45,038 bases of DNA from Burkholderia sp. E7m39 (GCA_001319865.1 BBSL01000050.1:1-45038); one strand, 5' to 3'. Shown: positions 36,595 to 44,852, counted from the first letter of the stretch. Notes: generated by a model not told the origin, from the letters alone. Numbers and translations are program-made.

Positions 36595-37431
36595 ATGTCT
36601 TCCAAAACTCACGAAGTCCGTCCCAATCAATCCGTCGAACTGCTCAAGGAACTCCATATCCTCACGCGCGACGGCAAAATGAACCAGGACAGCCGCCGCA
36701 AGCTGAAGCAGGTCTATCACCTGTTTCAGTTCATCGAACCGCTGCTTTCTGACCTGAAGCAGACCAACGGCGAACTGACCCTCGTCGATCACGGCGCGGG
36801 CAAGTCCTATCTGGGCTTTATTCTGTACGACCTGTTCTTCAAGGAACTGCGGGATAACTCGCATATCTACGGCATTGAGACGCGAGAAGAACTTGTCTCG
36901 AAGTCGCAGGAGCTGGCGCAGCGGCTCGGCTTCAAGGGCATGTCGTTTCTCAATCTTTCTGTAGCCGACTCGATCGTGTCGGACAAACTGCCGCCGAAGG
37001 TGGACATCGTGACGGCGCTGCACGCCTGCGACACGGCCACCGACGATGCGATCCGCTTCGCGCTGGAAAAGCATGCGAAATACATCGTCGTCGTGCCGTG
37101 CTGCCAGGCGGAAGTGGCGGGCGTGCTGCGCAGGAACAAAGGCAAGTCGCTGGCCAATGCGTTGACGGAAATCTGGCGGCATCCGCTGCATACGCGCGAA
37201 TTCGGCAGCCAGATCACCAACGTGCTGCGCTGCCTGCAACTGGAGGCGCACGGCTATCAGGTCAACGTGACGGAACTGGTCGGCTGGGAACACTCGATGA
37301 AGAACGAGCTGATCGTCGCAACCTTTAAAGATCTGCCGCGCCGGCGCCCCGCCGAGCGGCTCAATGAAGTGATGGATACACTCGGCATCGCCGAACTGCG
37401 CGAGCGGTTCTTCGTCGAAGCGGCAGCTTGA
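36595..37431 (+). CDS. SAM-dependent methyltransferase, METTL25/RRNAD1-like (Methyltransf_32 type)
   Basis: A 278-residue protein. The SAM loop reads LVDHGAGKSYLGFIL (about 63-77), the acidic end of strand two IYGIETR, and then TALHACDTATDDAI (about 140-153) and IVVVPCCQAEV (about 164-174). The L-H-A-C-D/G and V-P-C-C pair is typical of the Methyltransf_32 group, which includes eukaryotic METTL25/RRNAD1 proteins; the substrate of bacterial members is not known to me. The N-terminal 60 residues are helical. Divergently oriented from the neighbouring DUF1415 gene's end; no operon. Confidence 0.8.
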   Translation: MSSKTHEVRPNQSVELLKELHILTRDGKMNQDSRRKLKQVYHLFQFIEPLLSDLKQTNGELTLVDHGAGKSYLGFILYDLFFKELRDNSHIYGIETREELVSKSQELAQRLGFKGMSFLNLSVADSIVSDKLPPKVDIVTALHACDTATDDAIRFALEKHAKYIVVVPCCQAEVAGVLRRNKGKSLANALTEIWRHPLHTREFGSQITNVLRCLQLEAHGYQVNVTELVGWEHSMKNELIVATFKDLPRRRPAERLNEVMDTLGIAELRERFFVEAAA

Positions 37432-37453
37432 CGGGCTGCCAGTTCGCGCCCCG

Positions 37454-38023
37454 TCAGTCTTTGGCGGGTTCGCTCATCCACTTGCGCCAGCCTTCCGTAC
37501 CGAGACGGCGCATCGTTTCCTCGTTGCGCTCGTAAATGTCGGCGGCATCCGGAAAGGCTTCGACCGCGCGCTCGATGCTCGCCTCGCGCAGCAGATGCAG
37601 GATCGGGTACGGCGCGCGGTTCGTGTAGTTCTCGATATCGTCCGGGTGGCTGCCCTCGAACTGATACTGCGGGTGGAAGCTCGCGATCTGAAGCGTGCCT
37701 TCCAGCCGCATCTGCTTGAGCATGCGGTCGGCGAAGAACAGGCAGTCGTTGTAGTCGAGAAAATCGGCGAGCGCGTGCGGGATGATCAGCAGCGTCGTGT
37801 CGAGGTCGGTGGGATCGGCGTCCGCCAGCGTGCGCAATTCGGTTTCCAGATCGGTTAGCACGCCTTCCATGCCGGTCGCTTCGCTGATCGCGTAGCGGAT
37901 CTGGTTCTTGACATGCACGGCCTTCGCGAACGGGCACAGGTTCAGCCCGATTACGGCGCGCGTCAGCCAGTGGCGCGTGGCGTCGAGGATGGCATCGTGC
38001 GAACTGTGCGGCGTGGAAGGCAT
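37454..38023 (-). CDS. DUF1415 family protein
   Basis: A 189-residue protein matching the DUF1415 pattern: TRHWLTRAVIGLNLCPFAKA near the N-terminus, then TTLLIIPHALADFLDYNDCL, GTLQIASFHPQYQFEG and NYTNRAPYPILHLLREASIE. The conserved NLCPFA and SFHP segments suggest an enzyme, but no activity is established. Convergent with the methyltransferase gene (22 bases apart). Downstream of the TetR gene by 34 bases on the same strand, so it could share its transcript. Confidence 0.9.
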   Translation of the reverse strand: MPSTPHSSHDAILDATRHWLTRAVIGLNLCPFAKAVHVKNQIRYAISEATGMEGVLTDLETELRTLADADPTDLDTTLLIIPHALADFLDYNDCLFFADRMLKQMRLEGTLQIASFHPQYQFEGSHPDDIENYTNRAPYPILHLLREASIERAVEAFPDAADIYERNEETMRRLGTEGWRKWMSEPAKD

Positions 38024-38057
38024 GGCGGTGCGAGGGGGAACGCAAAAGGCAAAAGCG

Positions 38058-38690
38058 CTATTTTACCGGGGCGTCCGAACATGCCAGCTCGATCAGTTGC
38101 CGGGCCACCAGCGGCGCGACCTGGATCGGTCCGCAGCCGGCGCCGTATGTCTGACTCGACGCATAGATGCCCTCGATCAGCAGCGCGAGCCCGTTCGCGA
38201 GCTGCGCCGGATCGCGCGCGCCGGCCGCCGCGCACAACTCGCCGAGCCGCTGCATCAGCTTTGTCTTGTTGTTGAGCACGCACACGCGCGCAGGGTGTGA
38301 CGGGTCCGGAAATTCCGCCGACACATTGACGAATGGACAGCCGCGATAGTTGTCCTTCGACGCACGCCGCGACAGATCGTCGATATATTGCAGCAACTGT
38401 TTCTTCGGCTCGCCGGGATATTTGGCGAGGCTTTCGTCGAAGCGCGTGAAAAAACGCTCGTCAGACTGTTCGAGATAAGCGACCACCAGATCGTCCTTCG
38501 AAGAGAACTGGCGATACAGACTCATCTTGTTGACGCCCGCCCGCTCGACGACGGCGTCGACGCCCACGGCACGCACGCCTTCGTTGTAGAACAGCTCGGC
38601 GGCGGCGCGCAGCAGATGCTGTTGCGCCTCGGAGCCGGCCGTCTGCGCGCGCCGGCCCGACGCGGGTTTGCTGGTTTCGGACTGGGTCAT
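38058..38690 (-). CDS. TetR-family transcriptional regulator
   Basis: A 210-residue repressor. The DNA-binding part (about residues 22-70) has LLRAAAELFYNEGVRAVGVD followed by AVVERAGVNKMSLYRQFSSK, a clear TetR helix-turn-helix. The rest is a helical ligand-binding domain with a Cys-containing YRGCPFVNVSAEF, often seen in AcrR/NemR-like regulators. It is divergent from an MFS gene, and two similar palindromes lie between them, so it probably controls that transporter and itself. Confidence 0.92.
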   Translation of the reverse strand: MTQSETSKPASGRRAQTAGSEAQQHLLRAAAELFYNEGVRAVGVDAVVERAGVNKMSLYRQFSSKDDLVVAYLEQSDERFFTRFDESLAKYPGEPKKQLLQYIDDLSRRASKDNYRGCPFVNVSAEFPDPSHPARVCVLNNKTKLMQRLGELCAAAGARDPAQLANGLALLIEGIYASSQTYGAGCGPIQVAPLVARQLIELACSDAPVK

Positions 38691-38717
38691 GGCGGGGTGC
38701 TCGACGAAATAGACGCC

Positions 38718-38746
38718 TTGACATGTTACTGATCGGTAACTAAGAT
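38718..38746 (+). promoter_or_regulatory. Sigma-70 promoter of the MFS gene
   Basis: TTGACA (38718-38723, perfect -35) is separated by 17 bases from TAAGAT (38741-38746). Transcription would start near 38753, giving a leader of about 118 bases before the MFS start. Confidence 0.75.
38725..38740. promoter_or_regulatory. Putative TetR operator 1
   Basis: GTTACTGATCGGTAAC: arms GTTAC and GTAAC spaced by six bases, filling the spacer between -35 and -10 of the MFS promoter. A bound repressor would exclude RNA polymerase. Confidence 0.65.
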
Positions 38747-38757
38747 CGCAAGACCCA

Positions 38758-38777
38758 TTGTGACAGGTCAGTCACAA
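38758..38777. promoter_or_regulatory. Putative TetR operator 2
   Basis: TTGTGAC and GTCACAA, a perfect 7-bp inverted repeat with a six-base centre, just after the predicted start site. Its core fits the same GTNAC-N6-GTNAC pattern as operator 1 (11 of 16 core bases identical). Confidence 0.6.
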
Positions 38778-38870
38778 AACCTTTACGAAGCTGGTAATAA
38801 TCGGATGCAATAAGATGCCGCAGGCATCGGCGTCATGGCGGTGCGGCGGCGGGAAATCTCGGGAGAACGG

Positions 38871-40154
38871 ATGAACTGGGCAGCAAGAATAATAGGTGGA
38901 CGTTTCCACTACGGCTGGCTGGCCGTGGCAGTGGTCTTTCTGGTGTTGCTGGCGGCGGCCGGCACGCGCGCGACGCCGAGCGTGATGATGGTGCCGCTCG
39001 AGCACGACTTCGGCTGGAGCCGCGCGACAATCTCGCTGGCAATTTCGGTGAACATCGCGCTGTATGGGCTGATGGGCCCGTTCGCTGCGGCGGCGATGCA
39101 GCGTTTCGGCGTGCGCCCGACCATCCTCGTCGCGCTCGGCACGATGGCGGCAGGCGTCGCGCTGTCGTCGCTGATGACGCATCCGTGGCAGATGATCCTG
39201 GTCTGGGGCGTGATGGTGGGCGGCGCGACGGGCGTCGCCGCGCTGACGCTGTCGGCGACGGTCGTGAACCGCTGGTTCACCACGCATCGCGGTCTCGTGA
39301 TGGGCATGCTCACGGCGAGTTCGGCGACGGGCCAGCTGGTCTTCCTGCCGTTGCTCGCGGCGATCGCGCAGCATCACGGCTGGCGGCCCGTCGTGTGGAC
39401 GGTCGCGGGCGCGGCGGCCGTGGTGTTGCCGCTGGTCGCGTTCCTGTTGCCCGAGCGTCCCGCCGACATGGCGCTGCGTCCGTTCGGCGAACCCGCCGAC
39501 GCGCCGGTCAAATCCGACGCCAGCAAGCAGAATCCGCTCGCAATCGCGTTCGGCACGCTGGCGATGGCCAGCAAGACGCGCGACTTCTGGCTGCTGTTCT
39601 TCAGCTTCTTCATCTGCGGCGCGAGTACGAATGGTTACGTCGGCACGCACCTGATCGCGATGTGCGGCGATTACGGGATGACGGAGGTGCAGGGCGCGTC
39701 GCTGCTCGCGGCGATGGGCATTTTCGATCTGTTCGGCACGACGCTGTCGGGCTGGCTATCGGACCGCTTCAACGCGCGCGTGCTGCTGTTCTGGTACTAC
39801 GGCCTGCGCGGGCTGTCGCTGATGTATCTGCCGCACGCGTTCGGCATCGACTTCTTCGGCTTGCCGCTGTTCGCGGTGTTCTATGGGCTCGACTGGATCG
39901 CGACCGTGCCGCCGACGGTGCGTCTCGCCACCGATGTCTACGGCAAGGAATCGGCGCCCGTCGTGTTCGGCTGGGTGGTCGCGGGGCACCAGCTCGGCGC
40001 GGCGTTCGCGGCGCTCGGCGCGGGCATGCTGCGCGCGAGCCTCGGCACCTACACCGTCGCGTCGATGATTTCCGGCGGCTTGTGCATCGTCGCGTCGGTG
40101 ATCGTGCTGCGGATCAATCGCGGCGAGCGCACCGTGGCGGCGCAGGCGGTCTGA
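38871..40154 (+). CDS. MFS transporter, monocarboxylate/OFA-like
   Basis: A 427-residue twelve-helix permease. HYGWLAVAVVFLVLL, the following GTRATPSVMMVPLEHDFGWS and FNARVLLFWYYGLRGLSLMY resemble the MCT/OFA group (oxalate, formate, monocarboxylate carriers) more than drug exporters. GGGAGA is 5-10 bases before ATG 38871, deciding against the ATG at 38835. It is under a promoter with embedded TetR-type operators. The substrate is unknown; a regulator of this kind suggests a small organic acid or toxic compound. Confidence 0.88.
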   Translation: MNWAARIIGGRFHYGWLAVAVVFLVLLAAAGTRATPSVMMVPLEHDFGWSRATISLAISVNIALYGLMGPFAAAAMQRFGVRPTILVALGTMAAGVALSSLMTHPWQMILVWGVMVGGATGVAALTLSATVVNRWFTTHRGLVMGMLTASSATGQLVFLPLLAAIAQHHGWRPVVWTVAGAAAVVLPLVAFLLPERPADMALRPFGEPADAPVKSDASKQNPLAIAFGTLAMASKTRDFWLLFFSFFICGASTNGYVGTHLIAMCGDYGMTEVQGASLLAAMGIFDLFGTTLSGWLSDRFNARVLLFWYYGLRGLSLMYLPHAFGIDFFGLPLFAVFYGLDWIATVPPTVRLATDVYGKESAPVVFGWVVAGHQLGAAFAALGAGMLRASLGTYTVASMISGGLCIVASVIVLRINRGERTVAAQAV

Positions 40155-40200
40155 CGTATCCGCTCACGCGGCGGCACGCGTTCCGATTCGAAGCGTAAGA

Positions 40201-40245
40201 AAAACGCGCTGCGGCTTTCACGGGCCGCGGCGCGTTTCTTTATGC
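40201..40245 (+). terminator. Intrinsic terminator after the MFS gene
   Basis: A 14-bp stem AAACGCGCTGCGGC (40202-40215) / GCCGCGGCGCGTTT (40224-40237) with one T-G wobble and an eight-base loop, followed by CTTTATG. Confidence 0.85.
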
Positions 40246-40360
40246 GCTGGCGCGATTTGCATCTGCGCGACCTGGACGGCGGGAATGCGGCGGCTCGGGT
40301 TATGCTAGTGAGCCCTCGGGCCGTCGCCCGACCATCGTGAATTTCGACCGAGAGATGCGC

Positions 40361-40954
40361 ATGACCAACAAACCCGCACCCACCGACGTTCCCATTCATG
40401 AACTGATCGCCGGACGCTGGAGCCCGCGCGCGTATTCGAACGAGCCGATCAGCCGCGAACAGTTGCGCACGGTGCTCGAGGCGGCGCGCTGGGCGCCCTC
40501 GTCGTACAACCTGCAGCCGTGGCGCTTCATGGTGTTCGACCGCACCGCCAACGAAGTCGCGTTCAAGAAGGCGTTCGATACGCTCGTGCCGTTCAATCAG
40601 GGCTGGAACGGCAACGCGCCCGTGCTGATCTGCGTGACGGCGCACACGCTGACGCCGAAGGGTGAGGTGAACCGCTGCGCGCCATACGACGCGGGCGCGG
40701 CCGCGCTGTCGCTGGTGCTGCAGGCGCATGCGTTGGGACTCGCTGCGCATCAGATGAGCGGCTTCGACGTCAAGGCGTTCCGCAAGGCGTTCGCCGTGCC
40801 GGATGACGTCGAGGTGATCGCGATGATTTCGCTCGGCCATTACGGCGATGTCGACAAGCTCGACCCGGTGCTGCGCGAGCGCGAGAAGTCGGTTCGTACG
40901 CGGGCGCCGCTCGGTGACGTCGCGTTTGCGGGGGCGTGGAACAAGGCGTTCTGA
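40361..40954 (+). CDS. Nitroreductase-family oxidoreductase
   Basis: FMN-dependent nitroreductase-fold protein, 197 residues. The family start ELIAGRWSPRAYSNEPISRE contains the conserved R-x-S-x-R-x-Y/F FMN phosphate-contact motif (here RWSPRAY). ARWAPSSYNLQPWRFMVF is the second FMN-binding segment, and AAALSLVLQAHALGLAAHQM the dimer-interface helix. The physiological substrate is unknown. GAGAG about 6 bases before ATG 40361 decides the start; a GTG 24 bases earlier is also in frame. Confidence 0.9.
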   Translation: MTNKPAPTDVPIHELIAGRWSPRAYSNEPISREQLRTVLEAARWAPSSYNLQPWRFMVFDRTANEVAFKKAFDTLVPFNQGWNGNAPVLICVTAHTLTPKGEVNRCAPYDAGAAALSLVLQAHALGLAAHQMSGFDVKAFRKAFAVPDDVEVIAMISLGHYGDVDKLDPVLREREKSVRTRAPLGDVAFAGAWNKAF

Positions 40955-41010
40955 GCCTTCGCCCGCTTTGATCGCGCGCTCCATCGCGCGCTTCGATTCG
41001 ACGCAAGCAG

Positions 41011-41034
41011 CGCGGCCTACGGGCCGCGTTTTTT
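41011..41034 (+). terminator. Intrinsic terminator after the nitroreductase gene
   Basis: CGCGGCC (41011-41017) pairs with GGCCGCG (41022-41028) across TACG, followed by TTTTTT. It lies between the convergent nitroreductase and MFS genes. Confidence 0.9.
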
Positions 41035-41077
41035 ATGGCGCTGCCGTCCCTTGTCGTTGCGCGCCGTCATGCGACCG

Positions 41078-42547
41078 TTATTCGTCGTCGATCGCGGATA
41101 ACGGCGTGGCGACGCTCTCGAGCGAACGTCGCTCCGCGTCCACGCCCCAGATCGCCGCGATCACGGCGGCAGCCAGCATCAGCGCCGAGCCGACCAGATA
41201 GCCGGAAAACACCTCGCTGCGCTGCCCCGTGTCGATCAGCCGCCCGAAGAACGCCGGACCCGCGATGCCGCCGAGCGCCGTGCCGAATGCGTAGAACACG
41301 GCAATCGCGAGCGCGCGGATTTCGAGCGGGAACGATTCGCTGACGGTCAGATACGCCGAACTCGCCGCCGATGACGCGAAGAAGAAGATCACCATCCACG
41401 AAATCGTCTGCGTCGTCACGGTGAGCAGGTGCTGCTCGAACAGATAGCCGCTCAACGTCAGCAGGATGGCGGACATTGCGTACGTCACGGCGATCATCTT
41501 GCGGCGGCCGATCACGTCGAACAGCCTGCCCATCAGCAGCGGCCCCGCGAAATTGCCGAGCGCGAACGGCAGGATGTACCAGCCCACATGATCGCCCGGC
41601 ACCTGATAGAAGTCGGTCAGCACGAGCGCGTACGTGAAGAAGATCGCGTTGTAGAAGAACGCCTGCGCCGTCATCAGCGACAACCCCACCAGCGCGCGGC
41701 GCCGGTGCAGCGTGAACAGCGTGTGGACGACCTCGCGCAACGTCGTGCGCTCGCGGGCGCGCAGGCGCAGACGCAGGAGCCCGTCGTCGGCGAGTTCGTG
41801 ACGCTCGTCGCGAAAGCGCGCCTCGATGCCTTCGACGATTTCGCGCGCCTCCTTCTCCTCGCCGTGCGTGAGCAGCCAGCGCGGACTTTCGGGAACCCAG
41901 GCGCGCATCGGCAGGATCGCCAGCGCCAGAACGGCGCCGATGAAAAAGCACGCGCGCCAGCCCCAGTCGCCGGGCAGCAGATGCGGGTCGAGCAGCACCA
42001 GCGAGCCGATCGCGCCGAGCGCCGCGCCGACCCAGAACGTGCCGTTGATGGCGAGATCGGTGTGGCCGCGCACGCGCGCGGGCGTGAATTCCTGAATCGT
42101 CGAGTTGATCGCCGTGTATTCGCCGCCGATGCCCGCGCCCGTCAGAAAGCGGAACACGAGAAAGCTCGCGAGATTCCACGAGAAGGCGGTCGCCGCCGTC
42201 GCGGCAAGATACAGCGCGAGCGTGATGAAGAACAGCTTGCGCCGTCCGAGCCGATCGGTCAGCCAGCCGAAGCCCAGCGCGCCGAGCACCGCGCCGGCGA
42301 TGTACGCGCTGCCCGCCAGTCCGACGTCGGCGTTCGAGAAGCGCAGCACCGCGCTCGATTTCAACGCGCTCGCCACCGATCCCGCGAGCGTCACCTCCAG
42401 CCCGTCGAGCAGCCACGTCACGCCGAGCGCGACGACGATTAGCGAATGGAAGCGGCCCCACGGCAGGCGGTCGAGCCGCGACGGCAGATCGGTTTCGACG
42501 ATGCCGGCCGGCTCGGAGCGAATCGTGGCGGCGGAAGGTTCGTGCAT
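41078..42547 (-). CDS. MFS transporter, sugar/metabolite:H+ symporter type
   Basis: A 489-residue twelve-helix permease with sugar-porter-like signatures: LTDRLGRRKLFF (G-R-R/K motif in loop 2-3), RFLTGAGIGGEYTAINSTIQ, a central WVPESPRWLL typical of the sugar-porter family, and DVIGRRKMIA in loop 8-9. A long cytoplasmic loop (about residues 225-290) separates the halves. GAGG seven bases before ATG 42547 (minus strand) supports the start. It stands alone; the substrate is unknown. It begins about 220 bases from the divergent Hsp70-like gene. Confidence 0.88.
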   Translation of the reverse strand: MHEPSAATIRSEPAGIVETDLPSRLDRLPWGRFHSLIVVALGVTWLLDGLEVTLAGSVASALKSSAVLRFSNADVGLAGSAYIAGAVLGALGFGWLTDRLGRRKLFFITLALYLAATAATAFSWNLASFLVFRFLTGAGIGGEYTAINSTIQEFTPARVRGHTDLAINGTFWVGAALGAIGSLVLLDPHLLPGDWGWRACFFIGAVLALAILPMRAWVPESPRWLLTHGEEKEAREIVEGIEARFRDERHELADDGLLRLRLRARERTTLREVVHTLFTLHRRRALVGLSLMTAQAFFYNAIFFTYALVLTDFYQVPGDHVGWYILPFALGNFAGPLLMGRLFDVIGRRKMIAVTYAMSAILLTLSGYLFEQHLLTVTTQTISWMVIFFFASSAASSAYLTVSESFPLEIRALAIAVFYAFGTALGGIAGPAFFGRLIDTGQRSEVFSGYLVGSALMLAAAVIAAIWGVDAERRSLESVATPLSAIDDE

Positions 42548-42770
42548 CGGGTTGCCTCGACGGACGGTTTTTTGGCGTTTCTGTAAGCCGGCGAGCGAAC
42601 GGCGTATCCTGTCGGATTCATTCGAGCGCGGCGCGGCCATTCGACGGAGCAAACTGCATTCCCCGGCGCGGGTAGCAGGCCGGGTCGCCGCCGGTTGATG
42701 GTGTCACTGCTTTCATGTTACAAAGCCCGTCCTCTTTCTGTGCGCGCCGGCGCGAGCGGCGAACCCTGCC

Positions 42771-44039
42771 ATGACCTATTGCGCGATCGACTTCGGCACG
42801 TCTAATTCGGCAGTGGCCGTCCCTGTCGGCGGCTCGCCGGGCGATCAGGCGGCGCAGAAGCTGGCGCCCGTCGAAGGCGTCTACACGACGCTGCCGACGG
42901 CCGTCTTCTTCAACACCGACGAAAACACGCGGACATACGGCCGGGCGGCGCTCGAGGCGTATATCGACGGCTTCGACGGCCGGCTGATGCGCTCGATGAA
43001 GAGCATTCTCGGCTCCGCGCTCGCCGACAACACGACCGATCTCGGCGACGGCTCCGCAATCAAGTACACCGACGTCATCGCGATTTTCGTCACGCACCTG
43101 AAGCGCTGCGCGGAGCAGGTGGCGGGCGCGCCGATCAGCCGCGCGGTGCTGGGGCGGCCCGTCTTTTTCGTCGACGACGACCCGCGCGCCGACCAGCTTG
43201 CGCAGAGCCAGCTCGAGGCGGCCGCGCGCTCCGTCGGTCTGCAGGAAATTCACTTCCAGTATGAGCCGATCGCCGCTGCCTTCGACTACGAAGCGCATCT
43301 GACGCAGGAAGGCCTCGTGCTGGTTGCGGATATCGGCGGCGGCACGTCGGACTTCTCGCTGGTGCGCGTCGGGCCGGAGCGGATGAAGCACCTCGAGCGC
43401 AAGGACGACGTGCTGGCGCACCACGGCGTGCACGTGGCGGGGACGGATTTCGACCGCCGGGTCGAGCTAGCGACGATTCTGCGTGAACTCGGCTATCAGT
43501 CGCTCGATCCCGAAGGCCGCGAGGTGCCGAACCGCATTTACTTCGATCTCGCCACCTGGCATCTGATCAACACGATCTATACGCCGAAGCGTGTGTCGGA
43601 ACTCGGTTTCATGCGGCATCTGTATTCGAACCCGCGGCATCACGACAGGCTGATGCGTGTCGTCGAACGGCGCTTCGGTCATGCGCTCGCGGCGCTCGCC
43701 GAAGAAGCGAAGATCGGCGTGGCGGCGGGCGGCGAGACAATGATCGATCTGGAGATCGTCGAAGAAGATCTGCGCCTCGCATTCGACGAGGTGCAACTGA
43801 TTGCGGCGGGCAAGGACGAGACGCAGCGCATCGTGGACGCCGCGCGCGATACCGTGCGGCGAGCAGGCGTCGCGCCGCGCGAGGTGGACGCGCTGTACTT
43901 CACGGGCGGTTCGACAGGGCTGGCGTTTCTGTCGGGTGCGCTGGCTGCGGCGTTCCCCGATGCACGCCCTGTATTCGGCGACCGGCTCGCCAGTGTCGCG
44001 ACTGGCTTGGGTATTCATGCCCGGCGTGTTTTTCGGTAA
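42771..44039 (+). CDS. Short Hsp70-like protein, YegD type
   Basis: A 422-residue protein with only the actin-like ATPase part of Hsp70. Phosphate-1 motif AIDFGTSNSAVAV (5-17), phosphate-2 ADIGGGTSDFSLV (186-198) and the adenosine motif YFTGGSTGLAFL (376-387) are all intact, so ATP binding is likely. The substrate-binding beta-sandwich and lid are missing, as in E. coli YegD (about 450 residues). The function is unknown; a chaperone role without a substrate domain would be unusual. A bidirectional terminator follows. Confidence 0.9.
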   Translation: MTYCAIDFGTSNSAVAVPVGGSPGDQAAQKLAPVEGVYTTLPTAVFFNTDENTRTYGRAALEAYIDGFDGRLMRSMKSILGSALADNTTDLGDGSAIKYTDVIAIFVTHLKRCAEQVAGAPISRAVLGRPVFFVDDDPRADQLAQSQLEAAARSVGLQEIHFQYEPIAAAFDYEAHLTQEGLVLVADIGGGTSDFSLVRVGPERMKHLERKDDVLAHHGVHVAGTDFDRRVELATILRELGYQSLDPEGREVPNRIYFDLATWHLINTIYTPKRVSELGFMRHLYSNPRHHDRLMRVVERRFGHALAALAEEAKIGVAAGGETMIDLEIVEEDLRLAFDEVQLIAAGKDETQRIVDAARDTVRRAGVAPREVDALYFTGGSTGLAFLSGALAAAFPDARPVFGDRLASVATGLGIHARRVFR

Positions 44040-44097
44040 TGAAGAGCCGATAAAGATTTCGGCTTGCGTGCCGAAATACGGATTAGCGGCAACCAAC

Positions 44098-44126
44098 AAA
44101 AAACCCCGCCTAGGCGGGGTTTTTTG
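44098..44126. terminator. Bidirectional terminator between the Hsp70-like gene and cspA
   Basis: CCCCGCC (44104-44110) / GGCGGGG (44113-44119) with a two-base TA centre, flanked by AAAAAA on the left and TTTTTT on the right. Serves both convergent genes. Confidence 0.93.
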
Positions 44127-44147
44127 CGTTCCTAAAGGAAGCTAAGC

Positions 44148-44351
44148 TTAGGCCGGCTTGATGTTAGCGGCTTGCTTGCCCTTCGGGCCCGTCTTGACGT
44201 CGTAGGTAACCTTTTGGTTTTCCTGCAGCGTCTTGAAGCCTTCGACGCGGATTTCCGAGAAATGCGCGAACAGATCTTCGCCGCCGCCGTCCGGCGTGAT
44301 GAAGCCAAAGCCCTTAGCGTCGTTGAACCACTTGACGGTACCGGTTTCCAT
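44148..44351 (-). CDS. cspA: Cold-shock protein, CspA family
   Basis: OB-fold single-stranded nucleic-acid-binding protein of 67 residues, the usual size. [20 protein letters not shown] holds RNP1 (KGFGFI, 13-18), and DLFAHF (26-31) is RNP2. AGGA lies about nine bases before the ATG on the minus strand. The gene has a predicted promoter about 150 bases upstream, giving a long leader as in cold-inducible csp genes. Whether this copy is cold-induced or constitutive cannot be told. Gene symbol is by family only. Confidence 0.95.
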   Translation of the reverse strand: METGTVKWFNDAKGFGFITPDGGGEDLFAHFSEIRVEGFKTLQENQKVTYDVKTGPKGKQAANIKPA

Positions 44352-44508
44352 ATTACTTTTCCTAAAAATGGTAAATAAGCCTAAGCCGAATGGCCGCGGC
44401 CAGAGTGTGCATGAAAATCAAGGAAGGGTAATGGGACCAACCGGAGTACCGTTGATGGGCGAACTACGAAAGAACCAATTCACTCGCCGCTTGAAATCCT
44501 GCCCGTCC

Positions 44509-44537
44509 TTTATACGGGCATTTTGAGAGCAGGTCAA
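44509..44537 (-). promoter_or_regulatory. Sigma-70 promoter of cspA
   Basis: On the minus strand TTGACC (44532-44537) is followed after 17 bases by TATAAA (44509-44514). The predicted start near 44502 gives a leader of about 150 bases. Confidence 0.68.
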
Positions 44538-44651
44538 CCGCAATCGTTAAATCCTCATATCGCTCGGGGATATCCATAGCCGGATGTTGCTTACAAAGCT
44601 TGCTATTTCCCCGATTTTTTTGTAGGGAGCGAGCGATTTTGCCTGCATCGC

Positions 44652-44697
44652 AACGGTGCAACCGTTAAACTACGCCCCGCGCGCGACCGGTTGCACC
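44652..44697. promoter_or_regulatory. Paired CGGTTGCACC elements, possible operator
   Basis: AACGGTGCAACCGTT (44652-44666) is itself a palindrome, and its minus-strand core CGGTTGCACC recurs on the plus strand at 44688-44697, centres 34 bases apart. The second copy contains TTGCAC, a possible -35 box for the permease, but no good -10 follows. Confidence 0.45.
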
Positions 44698-44852
44698 TTG
44701 GATAACCCGCAATCGTATCGCGACTACTCGCCGTATGCCCTTAGTCTTTTGAGTGACTTTCGAGCCGGTCCCTTGGCCGCGGCAGCGGCGTGTTTCAGAT
44801 AGCATGGGACCGGCGCTAGCGCTTGCGCTGACCGGTCGTCACAGGAGAAGAC

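Larger units (their letters stand above)
44352..44852. other. Divergent region between cspA and the APC permease
   Basis: About 500 bases without an established gene. The cspA promoter lies at 44509-44537 with its leader at 44352-44502; two CGGTTGCACC elements lie at 44652-44697. A GCCCGT/ACGGGC hairpin (44501-44506 and 44514-44519) overlaps the cspA -10 box and start. The final 40 bases carry GACCGG/CCGGTC arms and the AGGAGA ribosome-binding site for the permease. Confidence 0.6.

Noticed and set aside
44464..44578. A 37-codon minus-strand ORF starting MDIPERYEDLTIAVDLLS
   Set aside because: Looks somewhat protein-like but lacks a ribosome-binding site and overlaps the better-supported cspA promoter.
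44565..44620. CGGGGA and TCCCCG arms followed by a T-run, possible terminator
   Set aside because: The loop is 37 bases and the stem six pairs, too weak, and no plus-strand gene precedes it.
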